Source of the DNA: Artocarpus heterophyllus | Taxonomy: Eukaryota; Streptophyta; Magnoliopsida; Rosales; Moraceae | Length of the DNA: 64,000 nucleotides | Direction: 5' to 3' | NCBI GenBank assembly: GCA_025403435.1 | Contig: CM046353.1 | Location: forward strand, 27,465,715-27,529,714 | Shown here: piece by piece, positions 1 to 13,603 of the stretch | Layout of the letters: each line of letters starts with the position of its first letter | Position numbering within the stretch: position 1 is the first letter of the stretch | Notes under the pieces: generated by a model | Seen by the model: only the letters and a program-made list of their open reading frames with translations | The model's database searches: none | What the model was told of the DNA's origin: nothing | Translations under genes and position numbers: made by a program

Positions 1-1125
1 AACATAATATACACATAAAATCATAACATATCCAAAATTCAGCTCCAAATAAATCTGAAATAATTCAAAACATACATTTTAATTCAGGATTAATATTAAC
101 ATCAAACATGTTAAACAGCAAACACTTTATCATTCACACATTTTTATAAAATAAAATATGCATAATATGCTTCTAAAATTTTTGTGTAACATGCTTAACA
201 TATAAATAAACTCTAAAAATAAATTATGTAAAACATACTTAAAAGCGTGATTTATTATCTCACGAATTATAGAACATATCAGGCAGAAATTCACAATCAC
301 TGAGTACTTTGCGATCAATGAATTTTATCTTAGAACTTAATAATAACATGAAGTTAAAAATTTACAAACACTATTTAATATGTCAATAACGACTCATAAT
401 TTTTTACAGAATTAAAAGATAATTTTTTCCTATAAAACATATTCTACAAAGTACAAATACAAATCTATCAACAAATAAAATTTCGTGAGCAGTGTTTGAT
501 TGAAAGCTCGTATCATTTAAAATATATTGAACAAAACTTTATAAAAAATTTTACACATTCTTAACATATATATACCCATCATATCTAAAAATCATAGCAA
601 AATAAAATAATTCGAATTTGAAACATTATCGTCAATCTTACCGAATAACCAAAAACCTAAAATAATTACAAAACATTTCAATAAAAAAATATTATTTTCA
701 TGAAATTTCATGATATCATATGAATATAAATGCTTTCAACCATGAAATAACATTGTTATAATTAAAGTTATAAGCAAAATAATTTTTGATTTATGAAAAC
801 ATGCATGTGTATACATTCACAACATAAAAGAAAAATTTTCTAACAAAGTTTGTCACAAAAACATTACATATCAATCATAAAAATTCAAAACCATAAAAAC
901 CTTTAAACCATATCTTAAATTCTTATGTTTTCTTCAACAAATACGAAGACTTGCATGCAAAATCTATGAAAAGAATTCCTTCAAATTTGGCTTGAAAAAA
1001 AAGAAGAGTAATAAATTCTTGGCTTAAGGGTTAGAGAGATGATGAGGGCTTTCTTGAAGAATTTTTTTGAGTGATGGTGGAGGCCTATGAACATGAATTT
1101 GAGAGGGATGAGCGAGAGAATTTCT
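1..1125 (-). repeat. Gypsy-type LTR fragment, cut by the window edge
   Basis: AT-rich noncoding sequence that runs parallel, in the same orientation, to about 24890-25900 of the gypsy LTR at 23116-26567. Shared stretches include 'aattcagctccaaat', 'cagcaaacactt' and 'gagcagtgtttgattgaaag'. It therefore looks like part of a second LTR of that family in minus orientation. It stops where copia B begins. No coding potential is supported; the short ORFs are chance ORFs in repeat DNA. Confidence 0.65.
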
Positions 1126-1306
1126 TGTTGGAAAAATAGTACGTAGCAGAAATTTTAAAATTTTTATACTAGAGTATTTTTTAAAACACAAGTTTGACAC
1201 GCTATATGTATAAATTAACCAGATCTTACTAACCTTGTTTGCTGAAGAGATCCCGCAATCGATGAAGAGAAGGACATTCCAGAAGGGCCTCAACTGACTG
1301 GCCTTC
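1126..1306 (-). repeat. 3' LTR remnant of copia B
   Basis: Begins TGTTGGAAAAATAGTACG, the reverse complement of the LTR terminus, and parallels the start of the full LTR at 4959 for about 180 bp. It then breaks off at 'ggccttct' and continues as integrase coding sequence. The missing part would be the rest of the roughly 2-kb LTR. Confidence 0.8.
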
Positions 1307-1307
1307 T

Positions 1308-3273
1308 ATGGTTTAAGGATGTCTTCCTACCTATCCACAACTCGTGAGGAGTTTTAGGGACCGATTTTGAAGGCACATTGTTCAAAAGATAACATGCGGT
1401 TTATAGTGCATATCCCCAAAAGGATAAAGGCAACGATGAATAACTCATCATAGACCTGACCACATCCAATAAAGTCCTATTCCTTCTCTCTGCTATGCCA
1501 TTTTGCTGTGGAGTGCCCGGCACAGTCAAATGGGATAAAATCCCATTGTCTAATAAGTGTCCTAAGAACTCATTAGAAAGGTATTCTCCACCTCGATCAG
1601 ATTGAAGTACCTTATGGGTCTACCCAATTACTTTTCTACTTCAGCCAAAAACTTCCTGAACTTGTCAAAAGTTTCACTTTTGTGGTGCATCAGGTATACA
1701 TACTCATATCTTGAGTAATCGTCAATAAAAGTGAGAAAGTACTCATACCCTCCTCGCGTCTTGATGTTCATTGGTCCGTAAACATCACTATGTACAAGTT
1801 CTAGAACCTCTTCGGCCCTATTGCCCTTAGTCCCGAATGGTCTTTTGGTCATTCTACCCTCCAAACAAGATTCACATTGAGGTATAGATTCCTCCTTTAA
1901 GTGACTTAAAGGTCTGTCCCTTACCAACCTTTGAATCCTATTTAGGTTAATATGAAGAAGGTGCAAATGCCAAAGATAAGTCTTATTAGAGTGAGAAGTT
2001 TTAAGTCTTTTAGAATTATTATCATTCATCTCAGCATTAAGCAGTAAGTCCATCTTAGGTTTAATAAAATATAGATTATTTTGTATCCATCCAGAACAGA
2101 TAAAAGATTTAATTTTACGAATCACCACTTTATCATTAAAAGAAACCAAATAGGAGTCTTTAAATAAACAAGCTACAGAAATTAAATTCCTTTTAAATTT
2201 AAGAACATAAAAACAATCGTGCAAAATTAAATTCTTATAATTATCAAAATAAAGATGGACGTCTCCCACTACTTCCGCTAAGACCAAGAATCCATCGCCC
2301 ATCCGAAGCGTGAAGTCTTCATGTTGCAGACTTCTCGTTTCTTTGAACGCCTACAGAGAAACACAAACAAAATTAGTTGCACCAGAATCTATGACCCAAA
2401 TGTCATTGGATTCCTCAACCAAACAAGTTTCTAAATACAGACGATCACACCTACCTCCTTTGGAAAGGAAGTCCTTGCAATGCATCTTTATGTGCCCGAT
2501 CTTCCTGCAGAAGAAGCACTTAAGCTTCTTTGGGTTCTTCTTCTTCTTCTTCTTGCTCTTGTTGCTAGCAGGAATAGAAGACTTCCTGTTCTTGACCCGT
2601 TGCTTCTTTCCATTCTCACAGTTAGGATTGGATCCAGAAGCAGCTACCAAATTGGCCTCTCCACCTATAGGAGACTCCCGATCAGTAGTTCAAACTCCTA
2701 TAGTTGTTTCATCAATTCTGTTAAGGTCATATCCCGCCTATTGATCAAATTAAAAGTAGCTCTAAATGGAATAAATTCCTTTGACTGAGTCTCAAAGACC
2801 ATAGTCATATGAGTTTCAGCATCAATGTCAGCTCCATTGGTTTGAGCCTCAATGAGGTAACCTAGGACCAACATCATGTGCTCCTTTACAGATGTCCCCG
2901 GCCTCTGCTTATAGTTAAGAAGTTTCTAAAGCATCCCTTACCGCTTTGTTATGGCCTGGCCTCCAAACATGTCTTCAAGATTATCCAAGATCTACTTCGC
3001 AGTCTCATAATCCTGATGTTGAGCCTGCAGCACATTATTCATGCTAGCCATAACATAGCAGTGAGCTTGATCATTTGCATCTTTCTAGCGATCATATGCT
3101 TGGAATTGCTCATTAGTGGAGTCTACCGTAGGCTTGGGAGGACAAGGGGTTGTTAGCACAAATTTCAGTTTCTCAAAGGAAAGGACGATATTCAGGTTTC
3201 GTTTCTAATCATTATAATTCTCTCCAGTTAATAGGTTTTTGTCAAGTGTTGAAGATAAAGCATTTTTAGACAT
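1308..3273 (-). pseudogene. Copia B gag-protease-integrase remnant
   Basis: Reading on the minus strand from an ATG at 3273: a gag region, then a CCHC zinc knuckle (CFFC...H...C, about 2485-2530), a protease with DSGA motif (about 2385), the GAG pre-integrase domain (H-x-H and C-x2-C pattern, about 1850-1990) and the front of the integrase core (about 1640-1830). The frame is broken: the protease-zinc knuckle and integrase segments lie in different frames, and 1308-1620 has further stops. The product would be a retrotransposon polyprotein; it is not functional here. Confidence 0.85.
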
Positions 3274-4235
3274 TTTTAATCTATAATAAAGAATCATATA
3301 CCAAACATAAGCAAATATATCATAATAATTTAGTAAGATAACACAATCATGTAAAAACATGCAAATGTGTTTATGTGTCAAAACCTTGAAAATATCACAA
3401 CCTTACAATGATAATTCCCAACTCAGAATTCAACAAGCTCCTAAGAGAGTTATGCCAAATTCAATCAGAAACACAGATCCCCTCCTAATTAATATATGCC
3501 ATCCAAGACCCGTATGATCTAGCATATATTAATAATCATTTCTTTGGCCATTAATTTTATTAACAAAGCTCCTAGAGGAGGTTAATAATAAAATTAATGT
3601 GAGTATATAACTATCGTTTTAATATTTTATCCATGATTATAATCACCACCTAGGGGTGTGCAACCATAAATCATGCTAAAATACCTTATCCTCTCAGAGA
3701 TCCGATCTGGTACATGATAGAAATCCCTTCCTAGGGGTTGGGACCACCATGTTTTTCCTATGGACCAACGATGGAGGCCGTAGGTCCTCGCTTCAAAAAC
3801 CTTCTCCTACTCAATCTTTTGAAATCAAGGTTTTATTTTAAGAACATGCATGAACAATTTTAATATGAGCGGCACTCCCTATTCTATATGACATGTTATC
3901 AATATATATGGCAAATCATATTATAATGCAAACAAGCAAAGCAATCAAGCAAAGCTATAAGCAAAACAATAATAACCGTAATATTATGGCTCCACCCTAG
4001 AGAATAAAAATCAAAGGTTACAACAGCATAATTGAAACATATATCGATTCTTCATCCTTGAATTCTTAGGTTGTATCTCTCATCATGTAATATCCATCCT
4101 TGAGTCTTCAATCCCGTATGAATCGAATACTTCATATTTATGGTCATATCCAAATTTAATGTGTCTCAAAATTGTCCCAAAAATAAAATTAAAACTGCAT
4201 TGAAAAACTGCATCTTTTCTGGAAAAATTTTCAGC

Positions 4236-4450
4236 TCTCTGCCAGCAAGGTAATCTGGGTGATCAGCCAGACAGTCATGACCATCGGCCTACCAATCTTC
4301 CCGGATCGGCTTGTCGATTCACGACAAATTGGGCTGTCGAACTAAAAGTTCGGCCTGCTACCAGAGCCACCAGATTTTTGCCCTACTATTGGCCTGTTGA
4401 ACCTACGACCATCAGCTTGCCGAACTGGAGGGTTCGGCATGCCGACCAAG
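4236..4450 (-). repeat. Degenerate 22-bp dyad array in copia B leader
   Basis: Several degenerate copies of the core TCGGCCTGCCGA lie in the untranslated leader of element B, the same relative place as the clear array at 54343-54566 in element A. The cores here are mutated (for example atcggcctacca, ttcggcatgccga) but the roughly 22-bp spacing is still visible in places. Confidence 0.6.
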
Positions 4451-4944
4451 CAAAAATCACCCGTTCTAGAAAATATAATTTTTAATGCAATTCATCAATT
4501 TTATTTTCAACAATTCAAAAACATAAAATTAAAGACTCGGGAAATACCTTAGAGCGTCATGATCTATCTTCTAGATTCGCTTTCTAGATCCGTCTTCTCT
4601 AAATAATTATTTAATTACAAAATTCTTACAAATTTAAAAATAATAATTCCTAGATAGAGATGATAGTCCGCCCTCTAATTACATGAAAAACTTAGATACA
4701 CATTCTAACCTCTAAGGAATCATAACCGGTATAAATTAATTAATTAATAAATAATTAAACAACTATTTAATCAACCATAATTAATTAATAAACATTTACC
4801 ACATAATCCATGACAACATAAAATTATATAGAAACCTAGAGTGCCAACTCTCTATTAAATTAAATTCAAGCATAGGAGAGATTAAGATCATAAAATTTAT
4901 ACATATAGTATGATCACAAACTCGTAAATTTAAGTAAAAACCTG

Positions 4945-4956
4945 TCTCTGATACCA
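4945..4956 (-). other. Primer-binding site of copia B
   Basis: tctctgatacca reads TGGTATCAGAGA on the minus strand, the usual plant initiator-Met tRNA primer-binding sequence. It lies 2 bp from the inner end of the 5' LTR at 4959, as expected. Confidence 0.85.
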
Positions 4957-4958
4957 AT

Positions 4959-6939
4959 TGTTGGAAAAATAGTACGCAACAGAAATTTAAAAATTTTATA
5001 TTAGAGTATTTTCCAAAACATAAGTTTGACATGCTATATGCATAAATTAACTAGATCTTACTAACCTTTGAATGCCGAAGAACTCCCGTAATCTATGAAA
5101 AGAAGTAACGTTCCAGAAGAGCCTCAACCAACTAGCCTTCTTTGCTATTCTCTATTCACGATCGGAGTGAGTGTGGGCACACATATACAGCTCTTCCTCT
5201 AGGTGACTCTCTTTTCAACCAATTAAGAGAACCCAAAGCCAGTATTCGTGATTTGTGAACAAGAGCTCTCAAGGAGTTTTAGATTCTTACAAGTAGGGTT
5301 TCTCTCTTAATCTCTCAATTGATCTACATAACTTATGTGACTTACTCCCTATTTATAGAGGTTGGGTCTAGGGTCAATCCTTATCAGATTAGGTCTCAAA
5401 AATTTGAATCAAAATCAAATTCGGATCAATATCTGATAAAATCTGCATGAAAACGTGTAATCTTATCCTTCGCACATCGGCAGGCCGAACTTGCTTCATT
5501 GGCATGCCAAACTACCGAAAAAAGATCTCAGCGAATCTTTTATTTTGCACCCAAGATTCTATAGGATAAAGTCTTAGTTTTAATTCAAATAACCCAATAG
5601 AAAAGTTATCTAATCAAAACAACTTTATCTAGACAATTTCTAGAAAAATAAATGAATTCCTAATAATTCTACAAGTTTATCTTGATTTAATTTATTCAAA
5701 ATTAAATCAACCGATAAACAAACAACAATTATCCAATCCCAATAATTCAACAAGTTTATCTTGAATTAATTTTATCACAAAATTAATTCAACTAATAAAC
5801 AAACATGAATTATTTGATTCTTCCAAATTTCAACCAATCTAATAAATCTAACATAAGTCACCAGTTATTAGAAAAGCACGCCGTATCGTTACAGGATGTT
5901 GTGAGCTAGCAAAGGGGACCAAATGGACCTATATAGTTCAAGCTCCTGATAATTATGAAACCTAATATCTCATATATACATTTCATAATTATCAACTCCA
6001 ATGCTACTCCACTAAAGGCTTAGAGCTACACTCTCGAATTATATAGAATTACGAAGCCCGTATAGCTAAGTCTCTATGACATATCATAGTGTATCGTATC
6101 CCCAAAGGATTATCCATAATCGGTTTAAGGATAAGTTCTGTCTTACCTTGCTGATTATTTTTATCTTACGTTCCATTATCTCACCATCGAAAAACTTACC
6201 ATCCAAGGACAGGATACTATTCGGTTACACCTATGTATCCAAATGGTTGAGCGCTCCAGTTTTTCAATTACAGGATAACGCATATAAGAGGATATCACTA
6301 CTCCTAAAGAGGAGCTATGGATTCCATATCTATGAATAACAGGTCTACGCTATCAAGAGTCATGCCTCCAATGTAGCGGCATGCATACCACTATTAAGAT
6401 GTAGGTGTCACCCTTTGGTACATCAAAAGACACAAGTCAAGACAACGGCCCCACTATTCATCTTAGGATTAAGATAAAATACAAATGATTATCTAAAGTG
6501 AATCGATTTGTCGAGATAGAATTATTAATCCAAATCAACTCACTTTATGTTTTGATCCAACAAATCGTTACCTATGACAACGTGCCAATGTTTCTATTCA
6601 CGGAGTCCACCCCCGATGATCAAGACAAACCATCTCTCAAAAGGGATATAGATAACATAACAATCTTTACATGAATAAAGCGTCCAACTTTATTCCCTCG
6701 ATTGCAGATCTTATAATTTAGACCATCATCTTAAGAATCATGTCTTCCACATAATCTGTTCATCGTATGCTCAATTCTTAAAGGTTTAGACCGACAGTCT
6801 CATACTATTGTTTGCTTAACATAATTCAGCAAATATAAATGTAAAGCGGACAAGATTTGGTATATAAACAATAAATAAATTCTTTATTGATAAAAATGTC
6901 TCCAAACATTTTTACTCCTTAGGACATACATGTCTAACA
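4959..6939 (-). repeat. 5' LTR of copia B (about 2 kb)
   Basis: Runs from TGTTGGAAAAATAG to ...CATGTCTAACA on the + strand, so on the minus strand it starts TGTTAGACATGTATG and ends CCAACA, like the LTRs of element A. It is collinear with them over nearly 2 kb. It carries two dyad cores at about 5475-5511. Confidence 0.85.
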
Positions 6940-7048
6940 CATTTTTTATGTACAACTTTACCATGTAAGAATGTTTATAAGTAAGTTAAGAAGAGTTTTA
7001 GATGATTCGGAATGTCAGGTCATCACATTTAGTATCAGAGCAGTTATC
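6940..7048 (+). other. Gypsy-like LTR end and primer-binding site
   Basis: Sequence ending 'ggtcatcaca' is followed by TTTAGTATCAGAGCAG (about 7029-7045), one base from the common plant primer-binding sequence TGGTATCAGAGC. Gag-like sequence follows on the same strand, so this is probably the 5' boundary of a plus-strand gypsy element. Confidence 0.5.
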
Positions 7049-7199
7049 TTGCCATCCTATTTGATATTGTCAAATGCTAGTTTCATTCCAGTTTAAGTAA
7101 GTTAATTAAATTTTAGTTATCATTTATAATGATATCTTATAATATCAGTATCACTAGCTCGATGGTTGAATCACTGAATAAGTGACAAGTCAATGGTGA

Positions 7200-7828
7200 T
7201 CAAAGACCAAGTGTGGCTTTTCAAGATAAGGCACCCCACAATTTAATGGCAGTTGTCAACCTTATATGTTAACAGAGTGGATTCATGCAGTAGAAGTAAT
7301 TTTTAGAGCATGCCATACACCTCCACATCTTTGAGTTTTGTTGGCTTCTAGAAGGTTACAAAGGGAAGCACTTGAGTGGCGGATAAGACTTGGAAAAAAT
7401 GAGCAGTGCCATGACTGGTCGAGGTTTTATGATCAAATTAAAGTTGAATTTGAATCACTTCCACTAGAAGTGCCGTCACAATATGACCCACAAATTTGAA
7501 TGATTGGGAACAAAGGTGTTACAAGCATTTTTAGGAATTTGGGATAGATATCCTAAATAATCTTTAAGGCATTATAACACCAGATTCTGACATACTATGC
7601 TATTAGTAACTCAACATGAGACACCACTACATGAAATTTGTGATCGATTATGGAGCAAAGTATTAAAAAATATATAAATGTTTGTTTATTATCCACATCA
7701 TTTTTTAAGCCTTAATCATTTCATAACTATACTCTACATTCTGAAAAACGTCCTAATGATCCAAATGAGAATGATAATGGAGACAATAATGAAGTTGAAA
7801 ATCATCCACCTACACTCGATCTTGTTTA
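7200..7828 (+). pseudogene. Gypsy gag remnant, first part
   Basis: Broken translation in + frames resembles the Ty3/gypsy retrotransposon gag domain: an AxxWI-like segment near 7255, 'RRLQREALEWRIRLGK' near 7350-7400, then a W-x-x-F-Y segment at about 7410-7440. Frameshifts and stops interrupt it. It is cut at 7828 by copia C; the gag zinc-knuckle part resumes after that element at about 15160. Confidence 0.65.
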
Positions 7829-9749
7829 TATTGGAAAATAGTACATCATGAAATTTTAAAAATTTTAAATTAGAATATTTTTTAAAATACAAGTTTGACA
7901 TGCTAAATACATAAATTAATGACAGATCTTACTAGCCTCTTTTGTGAACTAAAAAGCAGCAAGAATTTGTGTAGAGAAGAACCTTCCAAAAGAGCCTCAA
8001 CTAACTGGTCTTCTTTGCTTTTCTCTATCCACAATTAGTGTATAGGTGGTCATACATCGTACAGCTTTTCTTCCAGTGACTCTCCTTCCAACCACTTGAA
8101 AAAACCTAAAGGTAAGGTTCTTGATGTTGAACAATAGCTCTCAGAGAGTTTCAGAGTTTTTCTCACTAGAGTACTTACTTTATGCTTCTCCAAATGATCT
8201 AAATAACTAAAAAAACTCACCTTCTATTTATAGTGGCTGAATTTAGGGTTAAACCTTATCAGATTACACCTCAAAATTCGAGTCTAGATCAACTTTAGAG
8301 TAAAAACACGTGTAACGTGTTTACTGTTTTACCTACTACTGTAGACCGCAATACAAAGGCGCGATTGGCTGTGTCGTCACAGACTTTAAATCAAATTCAA
8401 AGTTTGAACTCACAAGCTTATATGATTGATCCAATCTTAACCAATTAGATAAATCCTATCTTATTTGATTTGGGTATCCTTTATAGAGCCTCAATTTTAA
8501 TTCAAATAACCCAATTGAAAAATTATCTTATTAAAATAATCATATACAGATAAACCCATATAAATAAAATATTATACAAATAATTCAACATGTTTATCTT
8601 GAACTAATTCACAAAATTAATTCAGCCAATAAACAAACATGAATTATTAAATCCAATTAACTTGAATTTTAGCCAATCTAATAATTTAACATAAGTTACT
8701 GATGTGTAGGAAAAATACGCCATGTCGTTACAAGATTCATTATAAGCTAGCAAAGGGGACCCGATGGATATATATAGATAAAGCGCCCATAATTATAAAA
8801 TACAATATCTTAGATATATATTTTAAAATTATCAACTCTAACCCTACTCCACTAAAAGCTTAGAGCTGTACTCTCGAACTATATAAAATTACAAGGCTCC
8901 AATATGCTAACCAACCATGACATATCATGATGTGTTACATCCCCATAAGATATTCATAATCGGCTTAAGGATAAATTCTATTTTACCTTCCATATTATTT
9001 TTATCTTACATTCTATTATCACACCATTGGAATACTTATTATCAATAGATAATATACTATTCGGTTACACCTATGCATCTAAATGATTGAACACTTCAGT
9101 CTTTCAATTACAAGATAATGCACATAAAAGAATATCATTAACTCTACAAAAAGAGCTATGGATTCCATGTCTATGAATAATGAGTCTACATCAATCAAGA
9201 GTCATGTCTCTAACGTACCAATATGTGTACTATCATTAAATTAGGATGTCACCCTTTAGTACATCAAAAGACATAAGTCAAGAATACGTGCCCAATAGTC
9301 ATTTCAGGATTAAGACATAATATATATGATTGTCTATAGTGAATTGATTTGAATAAACAAAATTATTAATCAAATCAAATTAACTTTTTCACCTGATCTA
9401 ATTCAACGTCACCTATGACAAGGTAATAATGTTTCTACTCGTGGAGTCCCACTCCGATGACAAATACAAGTAATCTCTCATTAGGGATGTAGACAATATA
9501 ACAATCTTAGCATGAATCAAGCGCTCAACTTTCTTTCCATGATTGTGGATCTTATAATTTAGACCATTTTTAAGATTCATGTTTTCCACATAATCTATCC
9601 ATCATAGGCATAATTCTTAAAAATTTAGACTGACAGTCGTAAACTTTTGTTTGCTTATTATACATTCAACAAAAACGAACATAAAGTGGACAAAAATATC
9701 TCTAAAAACTTATTACAACATTTTACTCCTTAGGGCACTATTTCTAACA
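7829..9749 (-). repeat. 3' LTR of copia C
   Basis: About 1.92 kb, collinear with the copia B LTR at 4959-6939 (for example 'ggttacacctatg' and 'tatggattccat'). It is followed inward by 'atctctcactta', the reverse complement of a purine-rich tract, marking the polypurine primer for plus-strand synthesis. Confidence 0.85.
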
Positions 9750-9764
9750 ATCTCTCACTTACAC

Positions 9765-12700
9765 TGAGTGAGTAAATATGACATATCTCGCATCCCCATA
9801 GCCTCTATATGCTTCTTCAAAACTCTTGCACTTAGTGTCTTCATGAAAGGATCAGCTAAAATGTCCTCATATGTGATTTTGATACTACAACTTGCCCAGC
9901 CTCAACGAAGTCCTTTATCACATGATACTTCTGATTAATATACTTACTCTTCTTGTAAAATCTTCATTCTTTAGCATTAGCTATCACTGTAATGTTATCA
10001 CAATATTGCAAAATTACTTTGTCCATACAAGAAACTACCTCAAGATCCTCAAGAAACTTACAAATCCACATTGCTTCTTTCAAAGCATCACTAGCTGCCA
10101 CATACTCGGCCTCCATCGTTAGATCCAAAGTGTAATCTTGCTTGACACTTCTCCACCCACGGTATACACAAAACTAGAAGTTGATCTTCTCGAATCTAGA
10201 TAGGATTAGAGATCTAAATTAGTGTATCCTAGAGGTGTTAGATCCTCACCCAAATACACTAGCATATAACCTCTGGTTCTTCTTAGGTACTTGAAAATAT
10301 GTTTGACCGCAACCTAATGGTTCGATCTTGGATTTGACTGAAATCAACTTTGTATCCCAACCGCATAACAAATGTCCAATCATGTGAAAAGCATCGCATA
10401 CATGAGACTACCTAATGTCAAAGCATAAGGCACCTTCTTCATGTGCTCTTTCTCTTCATCACACTTTGGAGAGTCTCTCCTAGAAAAAGTAATTCCAGAC
10501 CTAAATGGTTGCCCACTTGGAATTCTACATTGCATAGTTCTTGAGAATGTTATCTATATATATAGCTTGGGATAAAGCTATCATGTTGTTCTTCTTATCC
10601 CAAAAAATCTAGTAACCTAAAATATAATTAGCTTCACCCAAGTCCTTCATGTCAAGCCATTTGGTCAACCATAATTTGGCCGATGACAACTCCTTAACGT
10701 CATTACCAATTAGCAGAATGTCATTCACATAGAGTAATAAAAAAAACACCTTCCCATCCTTAATGTGTTTGTAAACACATGGTTCATGCACATTTCATTC
10801 GAACCTTTGTCTTGATCACTTGATCAAATCTTATATTGCAAAAACAAGAAACCTGCTTAAGTCTATGAATTGACTTTAGTAGCTTATAGACCATGCTCTC
10901 TTGACCCTTAGCCTTGTACCCGTCTAGCTGTACCATATTATGGACTTATCAAGATAACCGTTCAAAAAGGCCATCTTGACGTCTATCTGCTAGATCTCAT
11001 AATCAAAAGTAACAACTATTGACAAGAGAATGCGAATGGACTTAAGCATGGCTCTAGGCAAAAAGGTTTCGTAGTAATTGATTCCTTTCTTTTACGTGTA
11101 TCCCTTCGCTACCAATCTAGCCTTATAGGTTTTTGCTTTCCCATCTGCTCCTCTATTTCTCTTATAAATCCACTTATACCTTATGGGTTTTACCCCTTTG
11201 GGAAGATCCAAAAGTTTCCAAACTTGATTTGTCTTTATAGACTTTATCTTAGTGTTCATAACTTCTGTCCAAAAGCTTTGAATCAACATCCATCATAGCC
11301 TCTGTGTAAGTGTAAAGATCCCTATCATGTTTAATCGATTCAGCGAAGTAGGCTTCACCATTGAACATATACCTCTCAGGTTGATACCCGATCCTCCCAC
11401 TATGCCGAAGCCCCTTAGGTTGTTGTTTGGTTAGTTTTTCTATATTGATTGGATTTGTTTCAACCCACTAGAGTGATCGAAGCGATAGCTAACTCATGTA
11501 TCTTTCCTTAAGGAATGTTGCATATGTTGAAACCACGATTTTATTTTCTTTTGGGCTATAGATATAACCCTTTTTTATTCCTTTTGGATATCCTACAAAT
11601 CTACAAACTTCTAAACATGCTTCCAACTTATTTGTTTCCATGTACAGGACATGAGCGGAACATCCCCATATGCAAATATAGTTTAGGGAGGTCTTCCTAC
11701 CCATCCATAACAAGTGAAGAGTTTTAGGAACCAATTTTAAAGGCACATTGTTTAAAAGATAACATGTGGTTTGTAGTGCATATCTCAAAAGGATAAAGGT
11801 AATGTCGAATAACGCATCATAGACCTAACAATGTCCAACAAAGTCCTATTCCTTCACTCAGTCAAATAGGATAAAATCACATTCTCTAATAAGTGTCCTA
11901 TGAACTCATTGGAGAGGTATTCTCCACCTCGATCGAATCGAAGTGCCTTTATGGTTTACCTAATTGCTTCTTCGCTTCAGCTTGAAACTTCTTGGACTTA
12001 TCAAAAGCTTCGCTTTCATAATGCATGAGTTAGACATACCGATATCTTAAGTAATCATTAATAAAAGTGACGAAACACTCATATCCTCCACGTGCCCTAA
12101 TGTTTATGGAGCCACAAACATCACTATACATAAGTTTTAGAACCCCTTTGGCCTTATTGTCCTTAGACCTAAGTGGTCTCTTGGTCATTTTGCCTTCCAA
12201 ACAAGATTCACATTGTGGTATAGATTCCACCTTTAAGTGACTTAAAGGTCCATCCCTTACTAGCTTTTGAATCCTATTTAGGTTAATATGACCTAATCGC
12301 AAATGCCAAAGACAAGTTTTATTAGAGTGAGAAGTTTTAAGTCTTTTAGAGTCAATATTAATCTCAATGTTTAGTAGTGAGTCCATCTTAGGTTTGATAA
12401 AATATAGATTTTTTTGCATCCATCTATTACAGATAAAAGATTTAATTTTACGAATCACAACTTTGTTATTTAAAGAAAGTGAATGAGAGTCTTTAAATAA
12501 ACAAATGACAAATATTAAATTCCTTTTAAGTTTAGGAACATAAAATAATCTCTCAAAACCAAAGTCCTATAATTATCAAATTAAAGATGGACGTCTCCCA
12601 CTGCTTCAGCCAACACTAAAGATCCATTGCTCATACAAAGCGTGTAGTCTTTATGCAGCAAACTTCTCGTTTCTTAAACCCCTGTAGAGAAATATAAATA

Positions 12701-13603
12701 TGATTAGTTGCTCCAGAATCTATGACCCAAGTGTCACTTGATTCCTTAACTAAACAATTCCTAATAACCAGAAGTTCGTTCTTACCTCCTTGAGAAAGGA
12801 AGTTTTTATAATTCTTTTTTATGTGCCTAACTCTCCTGTAAAAAAAGCACTTAAGCTTCTTCAGGTTTTTCTTTTTCTTCTTGTTGTCCTTGGCTTTTGT
12901 TAGGACAGAAGACTTCTCGTTCTTAGCCCTCTGCTTCTTTCCATTCCTTGGGTTAGGAATAGAACCAAATGCAGCTACCAAGTTAGCCTTACCATTAGCA
13001 GGAGTTTCCTTGATCAGATTTTTTAACTTCTGTAACTACTTCATTAGCTCAATTATGGTCACATCTTGTCTGTTGCCCAAGTTATATGACGCTCTAAACA
13101 GAATAAACTCCTTAGATATAGTATCAAAGACCATAGTCATCTGTGACTCAGCATCAATGTCAGCTCTATCGGTTTGAGCCTCAATAAGATAACTCAGGGC
13201 TAACATCATTTGCTCCTTTACAGGAGTCCCTAGTCTTTGTTTGTAGTTTAAGAGTTTTGAAGAGGCCCTTGCCATTTCGCTAGGGCTTGGCTCCATACAT
13301 ATCTTCTAGATTATCCAAGATCTACTTAGCAATCTCATAATCCTCATGTTGAGCCTGTAGCACATTATTCATGCTAGCCAAAATGTAACAGTGGGCCTGA
13401 TTATTAGCATCTTTCTAGCGATCATACACTTAGATTTGCTCATTTGTGGAATCTCCTATAGGTTTGGGAGGACAAAATATTGTCAGCACAAATTTAAGTT
13501 TCTCAAAGGATAGGACGATATTTAGGTTCCATTTCCAATCATTGTAATTCTTACCAGTTAACATGTCTTTATCGAGTATCGATGGTAAAGTATTTTTTGA
13601 CAT
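9765..13603 (-). pseudogene. Copia C gag-pol polyprotein, decayed
   Basis: Minus-strand reading from the ATG at 13603: gag (about 13040-13600), zinc-knuckle region with damaged cysteines (about 12800-12860), protease with DSGAT motif (about 12700-12730), GAG pre-integrase and integrase (about 11490-12458), reverse transcriptase ([14 protein letters not shown] segment at about 11092-11150; [11 protein letters not shown] at about 10690-10735, where the usual YVDD has Asn for Asp), then RNase H toward 9765. Many stops and frame changes separate the pieces. It is dead coding sequence. Confidence 0.85.

Larger units (their letters stand above)
1126..6939 (-). mobile_element. Ty1/copia element B, internally deleted
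   Basis: A minus-strand copia retrotransposon of the same family as element A (51816-61510). Left to right: a short remnant of its 3' LTR, integrase, protease and gag sequence, a leader, a primer-binding site and a full-length 5' LTR. Reverse transcriptase, RNase H and most of the 3' LTR are missing; LTR sequence passes directly into integrase sequence at about 1306/1308. The 5 bp on either side (tttct and cattt) do not match, so no target-site duplication is visible. The element cannot be autonomous. Confidence 0.85.

Noticed and set aside
2310..3156. Plus-strand ORFs over copia B
   Set aside because: Antisense shadows of the minus-strand gag and zinc-knuckle coding sequence.
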